Origin: Chitinophagaceae bacterium | GTDB lineage: Bacteria > Bacteroidota > Bacteroidia > Chitinophagales > Chitinophagaceae | Reading direction: 5' to 3' | Assembly (NCBI GenBank): GCA_026415715.1 | Contig: JAOAGO010000029.1 | Span: 1-34,761 of the forward strand | DNA length: 34,761 bases | Shown: piece by piece, positions 22,595-32,068 of the stretch | Layout: each line of letters begins with the position of its first letter | Position numbering within the stretch: position 1 is the stretch's first letter | The notes under the pieces: generated by a model | Database searches by the model: none | Seen by the model: the letters and a program-made list of their open reading frames with translations, nothing else | Told to the model about the DNA's origin: nothing | Position numbers and translations under genes: made by a program

Positions 22595-24739
22595 ATGCCA
22601 GATTTAAAGTATCAGCGGAATTTTGGTATTGCTGCTCACATTGATGCCGGAAAAACGACAACGACGGAAAGGATTCTTCGTTATACCGGTATGATTCATC
22701 GTATTGGCGAAGTACATGACGGAGCTGCCACTACGGACTGGATGGAACAGGAAAAAGAAAGAGGAATTACCATTACTTCGGCTGCTGTAAATTGCCGGTG
22801 GAATTTTCCCACTGAATTCGGTAAACCCACTCCGGAAACCAAACAATATTATTTTAACATAATTGATACACCGGGCCACGTGGATTTTACGGTTGAGGTA
22901 GAACGTTCCATGCGGGTATTGGATGGATTGATAGCCTTATTTTCTGCAGTGGATGGAGTAGAGCCTCAGTCCGAAACGGTATGGCGCCAGGCCAATCGTT
23001 ACCGTGTACCCCGAATTGGATTTGTCAATAAAATGGACAGGGCAGGTGCAGACTTCTTAAATGTAGTTAAGCAGGTAAGAGAAATGCTCGGCTCCAAAGC
23101 GGTGCCCCTACAGCTCCCCATCGGGGCCGAAGATGACTTTAAGGGAGTGGTTGACCTTATTAAAATGAAAGGCATTATCTGGCATATGGAAACGGAGGGA
23201 ATGACTTTTGATGTGATTGATATTCCGGCCGACATGATTGATGAAGCCAATGAATGGCGTGCAAAACTGATTGATGATATTGTTGAATATGACGACGCAT
23301 TGATGGAAAAGTATTTTGAAGACCCCAATAGCATCACCGAAGATGAAATACATGCCGTAATCCGCAAGGCCACTATCAATTTGGATATTGTTCCTATGCT
23401 TTGCGGTTCTTCATTCAAAAATAAAGGTGTTCAAACTGCTCTCGATGCTGTGTGCAGGTATTTACCCTCTCCAATAGACATTCCCGACGTTAAGGGAATA
23501 CATCCCGATACCGGAGAAGAAATTTTCAGGAAAGCTGATCCCAAAGAGCCTTTTGCCGCTCTGGCATTTAAAATTATGACCGATCCCTTTGTCGGCCGTC
23601 TGGCATTCTTTCGATGTTACAGCGGAAGACTTGAATCAGGCTCTTATGTACTGAATACCCGAACCGGTAAAAAGGAAAGGATCAGCCGGATTATGAAGAT
23701 GTTTGCCAACAAACAAAATCCGATTGATTATATTGAGGCGGGAGATATCGGAGCAGCAGTAGGATTCAAGGAAATCAAAACAGGAGATACGCTTTGCGAC
23801 GAAAACCATCCCATAGTATTGGAAAATATGTTTATACCCGAGCCGGTAATTTCCATTGCCGTTGAACCCAAAACACAGGCTGATGTGGACAAAATGGGTA
23901 TGGCCATTGCCAAGCTGCTGGAAGAAGATCCTACCCTGAGAGTAAAAACGGATGAGGAAACCGGACAAACCATATTGTCGGGCATGGGAGAGCTTCATCT
24001 GGAAATTATCGTAGACCGGATGAAGCGGGAGTTTAAGGTGGAAGTCAATCAGGGCGCTCCGCAGGTGGCTTACAAAGAAGCCTTCAAAAAAACAATTCAG
24101 CACAGAGAAATACTGAAAAAGCAAACGGGGGGTAGAGGTAAATATGCTGATATACATTTTGAAATCGGTCCGGCCGATGAAGAATGGCTTCAGCAAAATC
24201 CGGGCAAAAACTTTCAGTTTGTAAATGATATTTTCGGTGGCGCCATCCCCAAAGAATTCATTCCGGCTATTATGAAGGGATTTGAAAGCGCCATGAGTAA
24301 TGGTGTTTTGGCCAACTACCCGATGGCCAATATGAAGGTTAGGGTTTTTGATGGAAGTTACCATGAAGTGGATTCTGATTCCATGAGCTTTGAAATGTGT
24401 GCCAAAGCTGGCTTCCGCGAAGCGGCAAAAAAAGCAAATCCCATTTTGCTTGAGCCGATAATGAAAGTAGAAGTCGTAACGCCTGAACAATACATGGGAG
24501 ACGTTACAGGTGACCTGAATCGTCGCCGCGGTATGCTGGAAGGGATGGACAGCCGTGCCGGCGCTCAGGTTATTAAAGCCAAAGTGCCGTTAAGCGAAAT
24601 GTTTGGCTATGTAACACAGCTTCGGTCGCTGACATCGGGCCGTGCTTCTTCAACCATGGAATTTTCTCATTACGCTCCGGCTCCGGCTAATATTGCTGAG
24701 GAAGTGATTGCCAAAGTAAGAGGAAAAGTTTCAGCATAA
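22595..24739 (+). CDS. fusA: elongation factor G
   Basis: EF-G is the GTPase that moves tRNA and mRNA through the ribosome. The nucleotide-binding motifs are AHIDAGKT (14-21), the switch region [18 protein letters not shown] and NKMD. Domain IV and V sequences are intact up to the C-terminus ([16 protein letters not shown]). At 714 residues it has normal length. It stands alone, with its own promoter and terminator, rather than with rpsL, rpsG and tufA as in a str operon. It may be the only copy relocated, or a second copy; the window cannot tell. The sequence looks like a canonical, active EF-G and not a diverged fusA2-type paralog. Confidence 0.95.
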   Translation: MPDLKYQRNFGIAAHIDAGKTTTTERILRYTGMIHRIGEVHDGAATTDWMEQEKERGITITSAAVNCRWNFPTEFGKPTPETKQYYFNIIDTPGHVDFTVEVERSMRVLDGLIALFSAVDGVEPQSETVWRQANRYRVPRIGFVNKMDRAGADFLNVVKQVREMLGSKAVPLQLPIGAEDDFKGVVDLIKMKGIIWHMETEGMTFDVIDIPADMIDEANEWRAKLIDDIVEYDDALMEKYFEDPNSITEDEIHAVIRKATINLDIVPMLCGSSFKNKGVQTALDAVCRYLPSPIDIPDVKGIHPDTGEEIFRKADPKEPFAALAFKIMTDPFVGRLAFFRCYSGRLESGSYVLNTRTGKKERISRIMKMFANKQNPIDYIEAGDIGAAVGFKEIKTGDTLCDENHPIVLENMFIPEPVISIAVEPKTQADVDKMGMAIAKLLEEDPTLRVKTDEETGQTILSGMGELHLEIIVDRMKREFKVEVNQGAPQVAYKEAFKKTIQHREILKKQTGGRGKYADIHFEIGPADEEWLQQNPGKNFQFVNDIFGGAIPKEFIPAIMKGFESAMSNGVLANYPMANMKVRVFDGSYHEVDSDSMSFEMCAKAGFREAAKKANPILLEPIMKVEVVTPEQYMGDVTGDLNRRRGMLEGMDSRAGAQVIKAKVPLSEMFGYVTQLRSLTSGRASSTMEFSHYAPAPANIAEEVIAKVRGKVSA

Positions 24740-24775
24740 TAACGTCATTTCTCAAAAAATTATATTACTAAACCC

Positions 24776-24807
24776 GGCTATAATTTTAAAATTATAGCCT
24801 TTTTTTT
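24776..24807 (+). terminator. palindromic terminator after fusA
   Basis: Positions 24776-24799 form a perfect 24-bp palindrome (outer arms GGCTATAA/TTATAGCC), followed by eight T (24800-24807). Its symmetry should let it work in both directions to some extent. Confidence 0.85.
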
Positions 24808-25193
24808 ATCGTTTAATTACATGGTGAAGATGATGAATTTATTGGTGCAATGAAATTCTTATTCATCATGTTTTAGGTTTTGAATTCATCTTTAATTCAT
24901 GATTTGATATACCTTTAAATGAATTACTCATTTCAGAAAATGCAGCTTTGAAATATTGAACTTCAAATTCAAGTTTTGATACTTTAAACTTTTTCAGGTT
25001 GAGGGCAATACCATTTGTTTTTTTAGCAAAAGGATTGAACGGGTATTGGCTGAAAAATTCTTTCAGGTTGATATTGTCAAATGCAGGAACAAATATCTGT
25101 ATCAAGGATAAAAATAAATTCGGGCCCGATAATTGAGCTTTATTGAATTGAGATTTAAGGTTGCACCAATTATTTACCCTTTGCTCCTTCAAT
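24808..25193. other. AT-rich stretch between fusA and hppA
   Basis: A minus-strand frame stays open from inside the end of hppA through this stretch to 24866 (149 codons from a TTG at 25315). It has no ATG start, is Lys/Phe/Asn-rich, and resembles no family I know. It could be a decayed gene fragment or chance. Otherwise nothing is seen. Confidence 0.35.
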
Positions 25194-27407
25194 TCATCCT
25201 GATGTATATTGTACGGCAACGATTTGATTTGCCGGCAGAGATTGTCTTTGAAAAGAAGTTTTTTCCTTCTTTTCTTCAGTTTTATCTGAATATATCTGCG
25301 CCAGCGTAGGGGCAATAACCAAAGCTACAATAGACATCAGCTTAATTAAAATATTCATCGAGGGGCCGGATGTATCTTTAAACGGGTCGCCCACAGTGTC
25401 GCCGGTAACTGATGCTTTGTGTGGTTCGGATTTTTTATAAAAAACTTCTCCATTGATTTCAACGCCTTTTTCAAAGGATTTTTTTGCATTATCCCAGGCG
25501 CCTCCGGCATTGTTCTGAAACATTCCCATCAACACCCCGCTAACTGTAGCGCCGGCCAGAAAACCGCCCAGCGCTTCCGGACCCAGCAAAAATCCGATGA
25601 GTAAAGGTGAAATGATGGCAATACCTCCGGGCAGCATCATTTTTTTGATGGAAGCATTTGTAGATATGGCTACACATTTATCATATTCAGGTTTTCCGCT
25701 TCCGTCCATGATTCCCGGTATGGTTTTAAACTGTCTTCTCACTTCTTCCACCATACTCATGGCGGCCTGACCAACGGCTCTTATGGCCAGCGAAGAGAAT
25801 AATAGAGGAATCATTCCACCGACAAATAAAGAAGCTAAAACTTCTGCTTTATAGATATCAATATGATGATTGTCGGGCATAGCCACGCCTACAAAAGCGG
25901 CAAATAAGGCCAGAGCAGTTAGCGCTGCTGAAGCAATGGCAAACCCTTTTCCGGTGGCCGCCGTCGTGTTACCCACGGCATCCAGCACATCCGTTTTTTC
26001 ACGCACCTCTTTCGGCAATTCGCTCATTTCGGCAATGCCTCCCGCATTATCAGCAATCGGGCCGAAAGCATCAATGGCCAGTTGCATGGCCGTGGTCGCC
26101 ATCATGCCGGCTGCGGCAATAGCTACTCCGTACAATCCGGCACACTGATAAGACCCCCAAATGCCTGCAGCCAAAACTATCATGGGCAGAAAAGTAGATT
26201 CCATACCCACGGCTAATCCGCCAATGACGTTGGTGGCATGGCCGGTAGAAGATTGCCTTACAATAGAATTGACGGGACGTTTGCCCATGGCAGTGTAGTA
26301 TTCCGTTATCATACTCATTAATGTACCCACGGCAAGCCCAATGGCAATGGCAGCCAATACGCCCCATTTGGTAAATATCTGACCCCGAAGCATCATGGTA
26401 TCAGGCAGAATTAAATATACAAGTCCCACACAAGCCAGGGCGGTTAAAACAATGGAACCCCAGTTGCCCATATTTAAGGCCTTTTGCACATTGTCGGTAT
26501 TAATACCTGCTGCATCGCTGACTTTAACAAACCATGTCCCGACTATGGAAAACAGCACACCGATACCAGCAATCATCATAGGCAACAGTATCGGGGCCAG
26601 TCCGCCAAACTGGTCTTCAGACACGGTTTCCTGACCCAGTACCATGGTGGCCAGTACCGTAGCAACATACGAACCAAAAAGATCGGCGCCCATACCGGCC
26701 ACATCCCCTACATTATCACCTACATTATCTGCTATGGTAGCCGGATTTCGGGGATCATCTTCCGGAATTCCGGCTTCCACCTTCCCAACCAGGTCAGCAC
26801 CCACGTCAGCGGCTTTGGTATAAATACCTCCGCCCACACGGGCAAAAAGAGCAATCGATTCGGCGCCAAGGGAAAATCCGGTAAGCACTTCAATAGCTCT
26901 CAGCATTTCTTCGGAATTTACAGGCGCGCCAGCGGCAAAAATTTGCCGGAATACAATAAACAAACCACCTAATCCCAGAACGGCAAGTCCAGCAACACCA
27001 AGCCCCATTACAGATCCACCCGTGAACGATACGGAAAGCGCCTTACTGAGGCTGTTTCGTGCTGCATGGGCAGTACGCACATTTGCCTTGGTGGCTACTT
27101 TCATACCAATGTATCCGGCCGTAGCGCTGAAAACGGCACCGATGATAAATGCTATGGAAATGAGCCAGTGAGAATGCGGATTGGCTGATGCCATAAAGGC
27201 CAGCAGAATACTTACAATGACTACAAAATAGCCCAAAATTTTCCATTCGGCTTTCAGAAAAGCCATAGCGCCCTCGGCTATATAATTACTGATATTCTGC
27301 ATGCGCTCGGATCCCGCATCTTGTCGGGATACCCAGTGATATTTGGCCCAGGTATAGATGAGTCCGATAATCCCCATCAGAGGAACAAGATAAATCAGCT
27401 TATCCAT
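25194..27407 (-). CDS. hppA: membrane-bound ion-pumping pyrophosphatase
   Basis: This integral membrane enzyme couples hydrolysis of pyrophosphate to transport of H+ or Na+. It has about 16 membrane helices over 737 residues. The substrate site is complete: [40 protein letters not shown] and [17 protein letters not shown] carry the Asp/Lys residues binding magnesium pyrophosphate. In [10 protein letters not shown] the position that is Lys in potassium-independent enzymes is Ala, so it should require K+. Whether it pumps protons or sodium cannot be settled here. The last ~28 residues are an unusual polar tail ([14 protein letters not shown]...). It is convergent with fusA and has its own promoter-like box. 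Confidence 0.94.
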   Translation of the reverse strand: MDKLIYLVPLMGIIGLIYTWAKYHWVSRQDAGSERMQNISNYIAEGAMAFLKAEWKILGYFVVIVSILLAFMASANPHSHWLISIAFIIGAVFSATAGYIGMKVATKANVRTAHAARNSLSKALSVSFTGGSVMGLGVAGLAVLGLGGLFIVFRQIFAAGAPVNSEEMLRAIEVLTGFSLGAESIALFARVGGGIYTKAADVGADLVGKVEAGIPEDDPRNPATIADNVGDNVGDVAGMGADLFGSYVATVLATMVLGQETVSEDQFGGLAPILLPMMIAGIGVLFSIVGTWFVKVSDAAGINTDNVQKALNMGNWGSIVLTALACVGLVYLILPDTMMLRGQIFTKWGVLAAIAIGLAVGTLMSMITEYYTAMGKRPVNSIVRQSSTGHATNVIGGLAVGMESTFLPMIVLAAGIWGSYQCAGLYGVAIAAAGMMATTAMQLAIDAFGPIADNAGGIAEMSELPKEVREKTDVLDAVGNTTAATGKGFAIASAALTALALFAAFVGVAMPDNHHIDIYKAEVLASLFVGGMIPLLFSSLAIRAVGQAAMSMVEEVRRQFKTIPGIMDGSGKPEYDKCVAISTNASIKKMMLPGGIAIISPLLIGFLLGPEALGGFLAGATVSGVLMGMFQNNAGGAWDNAKKSFEKGVEINGEVFYKKSEPHKASVTGDTVGDPFKDTSGPSMNILIKLMSIVALVIAPTLAQIYSDKTEEKKEKTSFQRQSLPANQIVAVQYTSG

Positions 27408-27479
27408 AATGATTTTTAGTTTCGGTTTTAGTCAATGGATTCTGCCAATATTTCCGAAGTTTCAGGCAGTTAAAGACGG

Positions 27480-27487
27480 CAAAGATA
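27480..27487 (-). promoter_or_regulatory. -7 box TATCTTTG of hppA
   Basis: On the minus strand this reads TATCTTTG, an exact TAnnTTTG match, 72 bases before the hppA ATG. Confidence 0.5.
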
Positions 27488-27940
27488 GGGCATGTGAAAT
27501 AATTTTAAACTTATTAATACCGGAGTTTTACCTTTTACTTTTTAATTTGAAGGGCATCCTGTAATTGTAGGAAGAACCAAAAAAATTGTTTTCCGGTGTA
27601 CTCTAATCAGGTTGAAAACAGAGCCGTTTTTTACTTCTGTTATCTCGTTAGCCATTCTTCATGGAAACAAATATTCTTTAAATTTAAAAGTAAAACAGGG
27701 TAAGCAATTCAAGTCAGTGCATTTCACTTTTCAGACCGGGTTTATCCATGCAAGTTCTTTTAAAAACAGAAAAAATTTTTAAAGCTTAAAGAGTTGAAAC
27801 TTTTCATAAATAACAGCTATTTTAAAATTTATCATAATCCCGTATCAGTAATAAATAAAAAATGTTTCCTTTGCAACTAAAAATTTTTTATAAAAATTTG
27901 TTTATCTAAAATTCATTTCTCAGTTTTGTATTTGAATATC
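27488..27940. other. gene-free region upstream of the trp leader
   Basis: This stretch of about 450 bp is AT-rich and has no supported protein gene. It should contain the trp promoter. Candidates are TTCCTTTG (27866-27873) and TGTATTTG (27927-27934), each one base from TAnnTTTG. The second would start transcription almost at the leader ATG. Confidence 0.4.
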
Positions 27941-27997
27941 ATGGTACGATTTTTAGGACATACTTGGCGTTGGCATACAACTCCGTTGGGGCTGTAA
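27941..27997 (+). CDS. trpL: Trp leader peptide of the trp attenuator
   Basis: An 18-codon frame encodes MVRFLGHTWRWHTTPLGL. Two Trp codons (27965-27967 and 27971-27973) flank one Arg, far above the expected frequency in so short a peptide. The frame ends just before the terminator hairpin that precedes trpE. The last three codons (TTG GGG CTG) contain the antiterminator strand, so a ribosome finishing the peptide would cover it. This is the standard logic of a ribosome-mediated trp attenuator. The peptide sequence is not similar to the enterobacterial TrpL; the assignment rests on position, Trp codons and RNA pairing. Confidence 0.88.
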   Translation: MVRFLGHTWRWHTTPLGL

Positions 27998-28052
27998 GTC
28001 AGCGTTTTTATTTATTATAAAACGATCAGCCCCGGTTATTCCGGGGTTTTTT
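27986..28052 (+). promoter_or_regulatory. Trp transcription attenuator
   Basis: GGGGCTG (27988-27994), inside the end of the leader gene, is the exact complement of CAGCCCC (28027-28033), extended by G-T pairs. That segment overlaps the 5' arm of the terminator (CCCCGG, 28030-28035), so the two structures exclude each other. A small competing hairpin GCTG/CAGC (27991-27994 with 28000-28003) can hide the antiterminator strand after the ribosome leaves. A ribosome stalled at the Trp codons would reach to about 27985 and leave GGGGCTG free, giving read-through. A ribosome at the stop codon would mask it, giving termination. Confidence 0.85.
28030..28052 (+). terminator. attenuator terminator upstream of trpE
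   Basis: CCCCGG (28030-28035) and CCGGGG (28041-28046) pair perfectly around TTATT, followed by six T (28047-28052). It ends 11 bases before the trpE ATG. Confidence 0.9.
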
Positions 28053-28063
28053 ATTATTTGGAT

Positions 28064-29488
28064 ATGAAAAAAATAGAAATAAAAACTGTAAGTAAAAAAA
28101 TGCCGGCCGACCTATTTACGCCTGTTGGCATTTATTTACGGTTGCGTGATCATTTCAGGGATACTGTTTTGCTGGAGAGCACAGATTATCATACCGCTGA
28201 AAACAGCTGGTCTTTTATCTGTATTAACGCTATCGGGGGTATAGAAATCATATCGCCGGAAACCATAGAGTTGAAATTTCCGGGTTTTCCGCCGGAAAAG
28301 CATGTACTGAATGAACGTAAGGCGGTTTATGAGATGTTATGGGATTATCTGAGCCGCTTTGACATTACGGAATCTCAAACTCCCGAATCTGCTTTTGCAC
28401 AAGGAGTATATGGTTATCTTTCATATGATGCTGTTCCATTCATTGAAACCATCCGTTTCAGAAATCGGAATCAAAACGAAGAAAGCGAAACTTCCATACC
28501 ACTGGCTCGTTACCGTTTGTATCAGTACATCATAGCCATAAATCATTTTAAGGACGAATTGTTTCTTATAGAAAACAGAATCCGGGGCGTGCAAAGTGAA
28601 ACAGACACCCTGGAATCGCTGATTAAGAGTCGAAATCTACCTCTCTATCCTTTTCGCCTGCAGGGAGAAGAATTGTCTGATATTTCGGATGACCGGTTTT
28701 GCGAAATGGTTAAAAAGGGGATCTCTTCCTGTTATCGCGGCGATGTATTTCAGATTGTGTTGAGTCGCCGTTTTCGCCGTCGCTTTACCGGTGATGAATT
28801 CAATGTGTACAGGGCATTACGGAGTATTAACCCTTCTCCTTATTTGTTTTATTTTGATTACGGAGATTACCGGCTAATGGGTTCTTCGCCCGAATCGCAG
28901 CTAATCATTCGGAATGGCGAAGCGGTGATTCATCCGATTGCCGGCACCTTTTCACGAACGGGAAATGATATGGAAGATAAAAAAGAGGCAGAAAGACTGT
29001 TGCGGGATCAGAAAGAGAATGCCGAACATGTGATGTTGGTTGACCTGGCCCGAAATGATTTGAGCCGTTTTTGTGAAGAAGTTCATGTTTCGGAGTACAG
29101 GCAGGTACATTTTTACTCTCATGTCATTCATCTGGTCAGCGAAGTAAAAGGCAGGTTGAAGCCCGGTTATAATCCGTTTGAAGTTTTATGCGGCTCTTTT
29201 CCGGCCGGAACGTTAAGCGGCGCTCCGAAATACAGGGCAATGGAACTGATAGATGAATATGAACCTGTTTCCAGAAGTTTTTACGGGGGCGCCATAGGTT
29301 TTACTGGTATGGATGGCCGTTGCAACCATGCCATAATGATCAGAACCTTTCTGAGTAAAAATAATTTTCTGACCTGTCAGGCCGGAGCCGGCGTGGTGGC
29401 GCTCAGCCGTCCCGAAAGTGAACTGCAGGAAGTCAATAATAAACTGGCCGCATTAAGAAAAGCCGTTGCACTTGCCGAAACACTATAA
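28064..29488 (+). CDS. trpE: anthranilate synthase component I
   Basis: TrpE turns chorismate into anthranilate, using ammonia from TrpG. The LLES motif at 37-40 is the tryptophan feedback site of this family. In the catalytic domain, PIAGT marks anthranilate synthase, whereas PabB enzymes have Lys at the middle position (PIKGT); the following bases of the motif (FSRTGND) differ from the common RPRG. EHVMLVDLARNDLSR and the C-terminal GRCNHAIMIRT region are as expected. Length is 474 residues from the ATG at 28064; a TTG two codons earlier is unlikely to be used. It is the first gene of the operon, under the Trp attenuator, and trpG follows after 9 bp. Confidence 0.95.
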   Translation: MKKIEIKTVSKKMPADLFTPVGIYLRLRDHFRDTVLLESTDYHTAENSWSFICINAIGGIEIISPETIELKFPGFPPEKHVLNERKAVYEMLWDYLSRFDITESQTPESAFAQGVYGYLSYDAVPFIETIRFRNRNQNEESETSIPLARYRLYQYIIAINHFKDELFLIENRIRGVQSETDTLESLIKSRNLPLYPFRLQGEELSDISDDRFCEMVKKGISSCYRGDVFQIVLSRRFRRRFTGDEFNVYRALRSINPSPYLFYFDYGDYRLMGSSPESQLIIRNGEAVIHPIAGTFSRTGNDMEDKKEAERLLRDQKENAEHVMLVDLARNDLSRFCEEVHVSEYRQVHFYSHVIHLVSEVKGRLKPGYNPFEVLCGSFPAGTLSGAPKYRAMELIDEYEPVSRSFYGGAIGFTGMDGRCNHAIMIRTFLSKNNFLTCQAGAGVVALSRPESELQEVNNKLAALRKAVALAETL

Positions 29489-29497
29489 TGTAAAAAA

Positions 29498-30091
29498 ATG
29501 AAAGTGGTAGTTATTGATAATTACGATTCGTTTACTTACAATCTGGTACACCTGGTCAGGCAAATTATTCATACCGAGCCGGACGTGTTTCGGAATGATG
29601 AAGTAAACCTGGAGAATTTACAGAGCTATGATAAAATATTGTTATCTCCGGGCCCCGGAATTCCGGAAGAAGCGGGATTGTTGTTGCCGATTATTCAGAA
29701 ATACGCTCCGACAAAATCTATACTGGGTGTGTGCCTGGGCCATCAGGCCATTGCACAGGTCTTCGGCGGGCAACTGCTGAACTTAAGTGATGTATATCAT
29801 GGGGTGGCTACGGATATCATCGTTGAATTGAGGGAGGGGCGTCCGGTTAGCAGTTTATTTTCAGGAATAACTTCCCCCTTTCCGGCCGGGCGTTATCACA
29901 GTTGGATCGTAAGCCGGGAACGTTTTCCGGATTCACTTGAAATAACGGCAACAGATTCACAGGGCCGCATCATGGCCTTACAACATAAAGTGTTTGATGT
30001 GCAGGGCGTACAGTTTCATCCGGAAAGTGTGCTTACGCCGGACGGAGAAATAATTATGAAAAACTGGCTGTTTCAAAAGGAGGTTGATTAA
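29498..30091 (+). CDS. trpG: anthranilate synthase component II (glutamine amidotransferase)
   Basis: This class I glutamine amidotransferase supplies ammonia to TrpE. The catalytic cysteine lies in GVCLGHQAIAQVFGG; the oxyanion loop is SPGPGIPEEAG; the His-Glu pair is in VQFHPESVLTP. At 197 residues it is a stand-alone subunit, not fused to TrpD as in some enterobacteria. Its position directly between trpE and trpD supports the Trp role, though in many bacteria the same subunit also serves PabB for folate synthesis. Confidence 0.95.
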   Translation: MKVVVIDNYDSFTYNLVHLVRQIIHTEPDVFRNDEVNLENLQSYDKILLSPGPGIPEEAGLLLPIIQKYAPTKSILGVCLGHQAIAQVFGGQLLNLSDVYHGVATDIIVELREGRPVSSLFSGITSPFPAGRYHSWIVSRERFPDSLEITATDSQGRIMALQHKVFDVQGVQFHPESVLTPDGEIIMKNWLFQKEVD

Positions 30092-30123
30092 ATCAAAAAT
30101 TCTTATTTCATCATTTGAATCTT

Positions 30124-31116
30124 ATGAAAAAAACATTAACAAGCTTATTTCAATACAAAACACTTTCGCGGGAAGAGGCAAAAAACATTTTGTTACAAAT
30201 TGCCGGCGGACAATTTTCGGAACATGAAGTAAGCGCATTTATAACCGTTTTTCTGATGCGAAGTATCACCATTGAAGAATTATTGGGATTCCGCGAGGCC
30301 CTGCTTCAACTTTGCATCAGGCCGGAATTAGGCGATGTGGAAACGCTGGATATCGTGGGTACAGGCGGCGATGGTAAAAATACATTTAACATTTCTACCC
30401 TGGCTTGTTTTATTGCTGCAGGGGCAGGACAGAAGGTGGCCAAGCACGGCAACTATGGAGCTACTTCAGTCAGCGGAGCCAGCAATGTAATGGAACAGTT
30501 GGGCTATCGCTTTTCCAACGACAGTGAAAAGCTGAAAAAAGAACTGGAACAAGCAAATATTTGTTTTCTGCATGCCCCCCTCTTTCATCCTGCACTGAAA
30601 GCCGTAGCCCCCATCCGGAAAAATCTGGGCATTCGAACCTTTTTCAATATGCTGGGACCGGTTGCCAACCCCTCCGGTCCGAAATGGCAACTTGTTGGTG
30701 TTTATAATCAGGAAATGGCCCGGATTTATACCTATCTTTTTCAACATTTGGAAAAACCCTTTACCATCATTCATACACTGGACGGATATGATGAAATTTC
30801 CCTTACGGCAGAAGCTAAAGTAATAACACAAACGGGTGAACGGGTGTACTCGCCTGAAGCACTGGGTAAAAGAATGGTTTTGTCATCTGATTTAAATGCC
30901 GGTACAACACCTGAAGAAGCCGCCTCTCTTTTTCTCAAAATCTTAAAAGGCGAAGGTACATGGGCGCAGAATGCCGTTGTGATTGCCAATGCGGCGATGG
31001 GACTGTTTTGTACGGGAAAGTATGCAAATTATGAAGAGGCCTATCATGCGGCGCTCACCAGCCTGGAAAGCGGTTCAGCCCTTCGTTGTTTTGAACAATT
31101 AATACAACTGCAATGA
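30124..31116 (+). CDS. trpD: anthranilate phosphoribosyltransferase
   Basis: TrpD joins anthranilate to phosphoribosyl pyrophosphate. GTGGDGKNTFNIST (79-92) is the PRPP-binding loop typical of the family, and KHGNYGATSVSGASNVMEQLG matches the anthranilate-binding region (usually KHGNRAxSSxSGSAD); the substitution of Arg by Tyr is noticeable. I chose the ATG at 30124; a TTG at 30115 would add three residues. Length from there is 330. The gene lies 32 bp after trpG and overlaps trpC by 4 bp (ATGA). Confidence 0.94.
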   Translation: MKKTLTSLFQYKTLSREEAKNILLQIAGGQFSEHEVSAFITVFLMRSITIEELLGFREALLQLCIRPELGDVETLDIVGTGGDGKNTFNISTLACFIAAGAGQKVAKHGNYGATSVSGASNVMEQLGYRFSNDSEKLKKELEQANICFLHAPLFHPALKAVAPIRKNLGIRTFFNMLGPVANPSGPKWQLVGVYNQEMARIYTYLFQHLEKPFTIIHTLDGYDEISLTAEAKVITQTGERVYSPEALGKRMVLSSDLNAGTTPEEAASLFLKILKGEGTWAQNAVVIANAAMGLFCTGKYANYEEAYHAALTSLESGSALRCFEQLIQLQ

Positions 31117-31928
31117 ACAATATTCTGGAACAAATCGTAAAGGAAAAAGAAAAAGAAGTTCGGCATTTGACGGACAAAAGGCTCCGTGAGATGCAGGAAA
31201 ATCAGACTTTATACTTTGATGCACCCTGCCGTTCGTTATCAGATGTTCTTAGAGAGGAAAACAGCCTTGGCATCATTGCGGAATTTAAAAGAAAAAGTCC
31301 AAGCAAAGGGTGGATGAAGCCTGCGGAACTGACACCCGATGAAATCGTTCGATGTTATTCCGAATATGCTGCCGCTATTTCCGTTCTTACGGACGAACCG
31401 TTTTTTGGCGGTTCATTGAGGGATTTACAGAGGGCCAGGGAATTAACCCGCACCCCCTTGCTGAGAAAGGATTTTATTATTGATGAAAGACAAATTATAG
31501 AAGCTAAGGCTTTTGGCGCAGATATAGTTTTGTTGATTGCCGCCATCCTTACGCCAAAGCAGGTGCGTGACTTTGCAAAACTTGCGGCTGAATTGGGGAT
31601 GCAAACATTACTGGAGATACATGAAGAAGAAGAGCTGGAACATTTTTGTGATGAAGTAACATTTGTCGGTATAAATAACAGAAACCTGAAAACATTTGAA
31701 GTAAATCCGGAACATTCCATCCGGCTCTTTAAAAAACTGCCTCCCGGAAAACCGGTAATAGCCGAAAGCGGCATACACGACACGGATACCCTTCTTCGTC
31801 TGAAAGCCTGCGGATTCAGCGGTTTTTTGATTGGAGAACGATTTATGAAGGCTGATAATCCCGCTGTGGCATTTCGGGAGTTCATTCAAACACTAATGAA
31901 TAACCAACAAATGAAACTGAAAAATTAA
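31113..31928 (+). CDS. trpC: indole-3-glycerol phosphate synthase
   Basis: TrpC closes the indole ring from carboxyphenylamino-deoxyribulose phosphate. The motif EFKRKSPSKGWM carries the catalytic lysine, LLRKDFIIDERQIIEAKAFGADIVLLIAAIL is the second conserved block, and GINNRNLKTFEVN and ESGIHDTDTL follow in barrel order. At 271 residues it is a monofunctional barrel, separate from TrpF, unlike the E. coli fusion. It starts within the trpD stop codon (ATGA). After it there is an unusual 140-bp gap in the operon. Confidence 0.95.
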   Translation: MNNILEQIVKEKEKEVRHLTDKRLREMQENQTLYFDAPCRSLSDVLREENSLGIIAEFKRKSPSKGWMKPAELTPDEIVRCYSEYAAAISVLTDEPFFGGSLRDLQRARELTRTPLLRKDFIIDERQIIEAKAFGADIVLLIAAILTPKQVRDFAKLAAELGMQTLLEIHEEEELEHFCDEVTFVGINNRNLKTFEVNPEHSIRLFKKLPPGKPVIAESGIHDTDTLLRLKACGFSGFLIGERFMKADNPAVAFREFIQTLMNNQQMKLKN

Positions 31929-32068
31929 TTTTCAGAAAATGACGATTTCAACAGACCTTTGATACGGATTTTGAAAGCAAGATGAAAGGGCAACAGATAA
32001 TTATGACTTTGATTGAGAAAGAGAATAAATTTTAGCCAAACAAATCAACAACACCACAATACCTGTTT

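Noticed and set aside
23636-24490. 284-codon open frame antisense to fusA
   Set aside because: It is entirely inside a strongly conserved EF-G gene, has no recognisable family, and its composition mirrors the codon pattern of the sense strand.
26484-26972. 162-codon open frame antisense to hppA
   Set aside because: Overlaps the conserved pyrophosphatase signature region; Gly/His/Asn-rich composition is typical of antisense frames.
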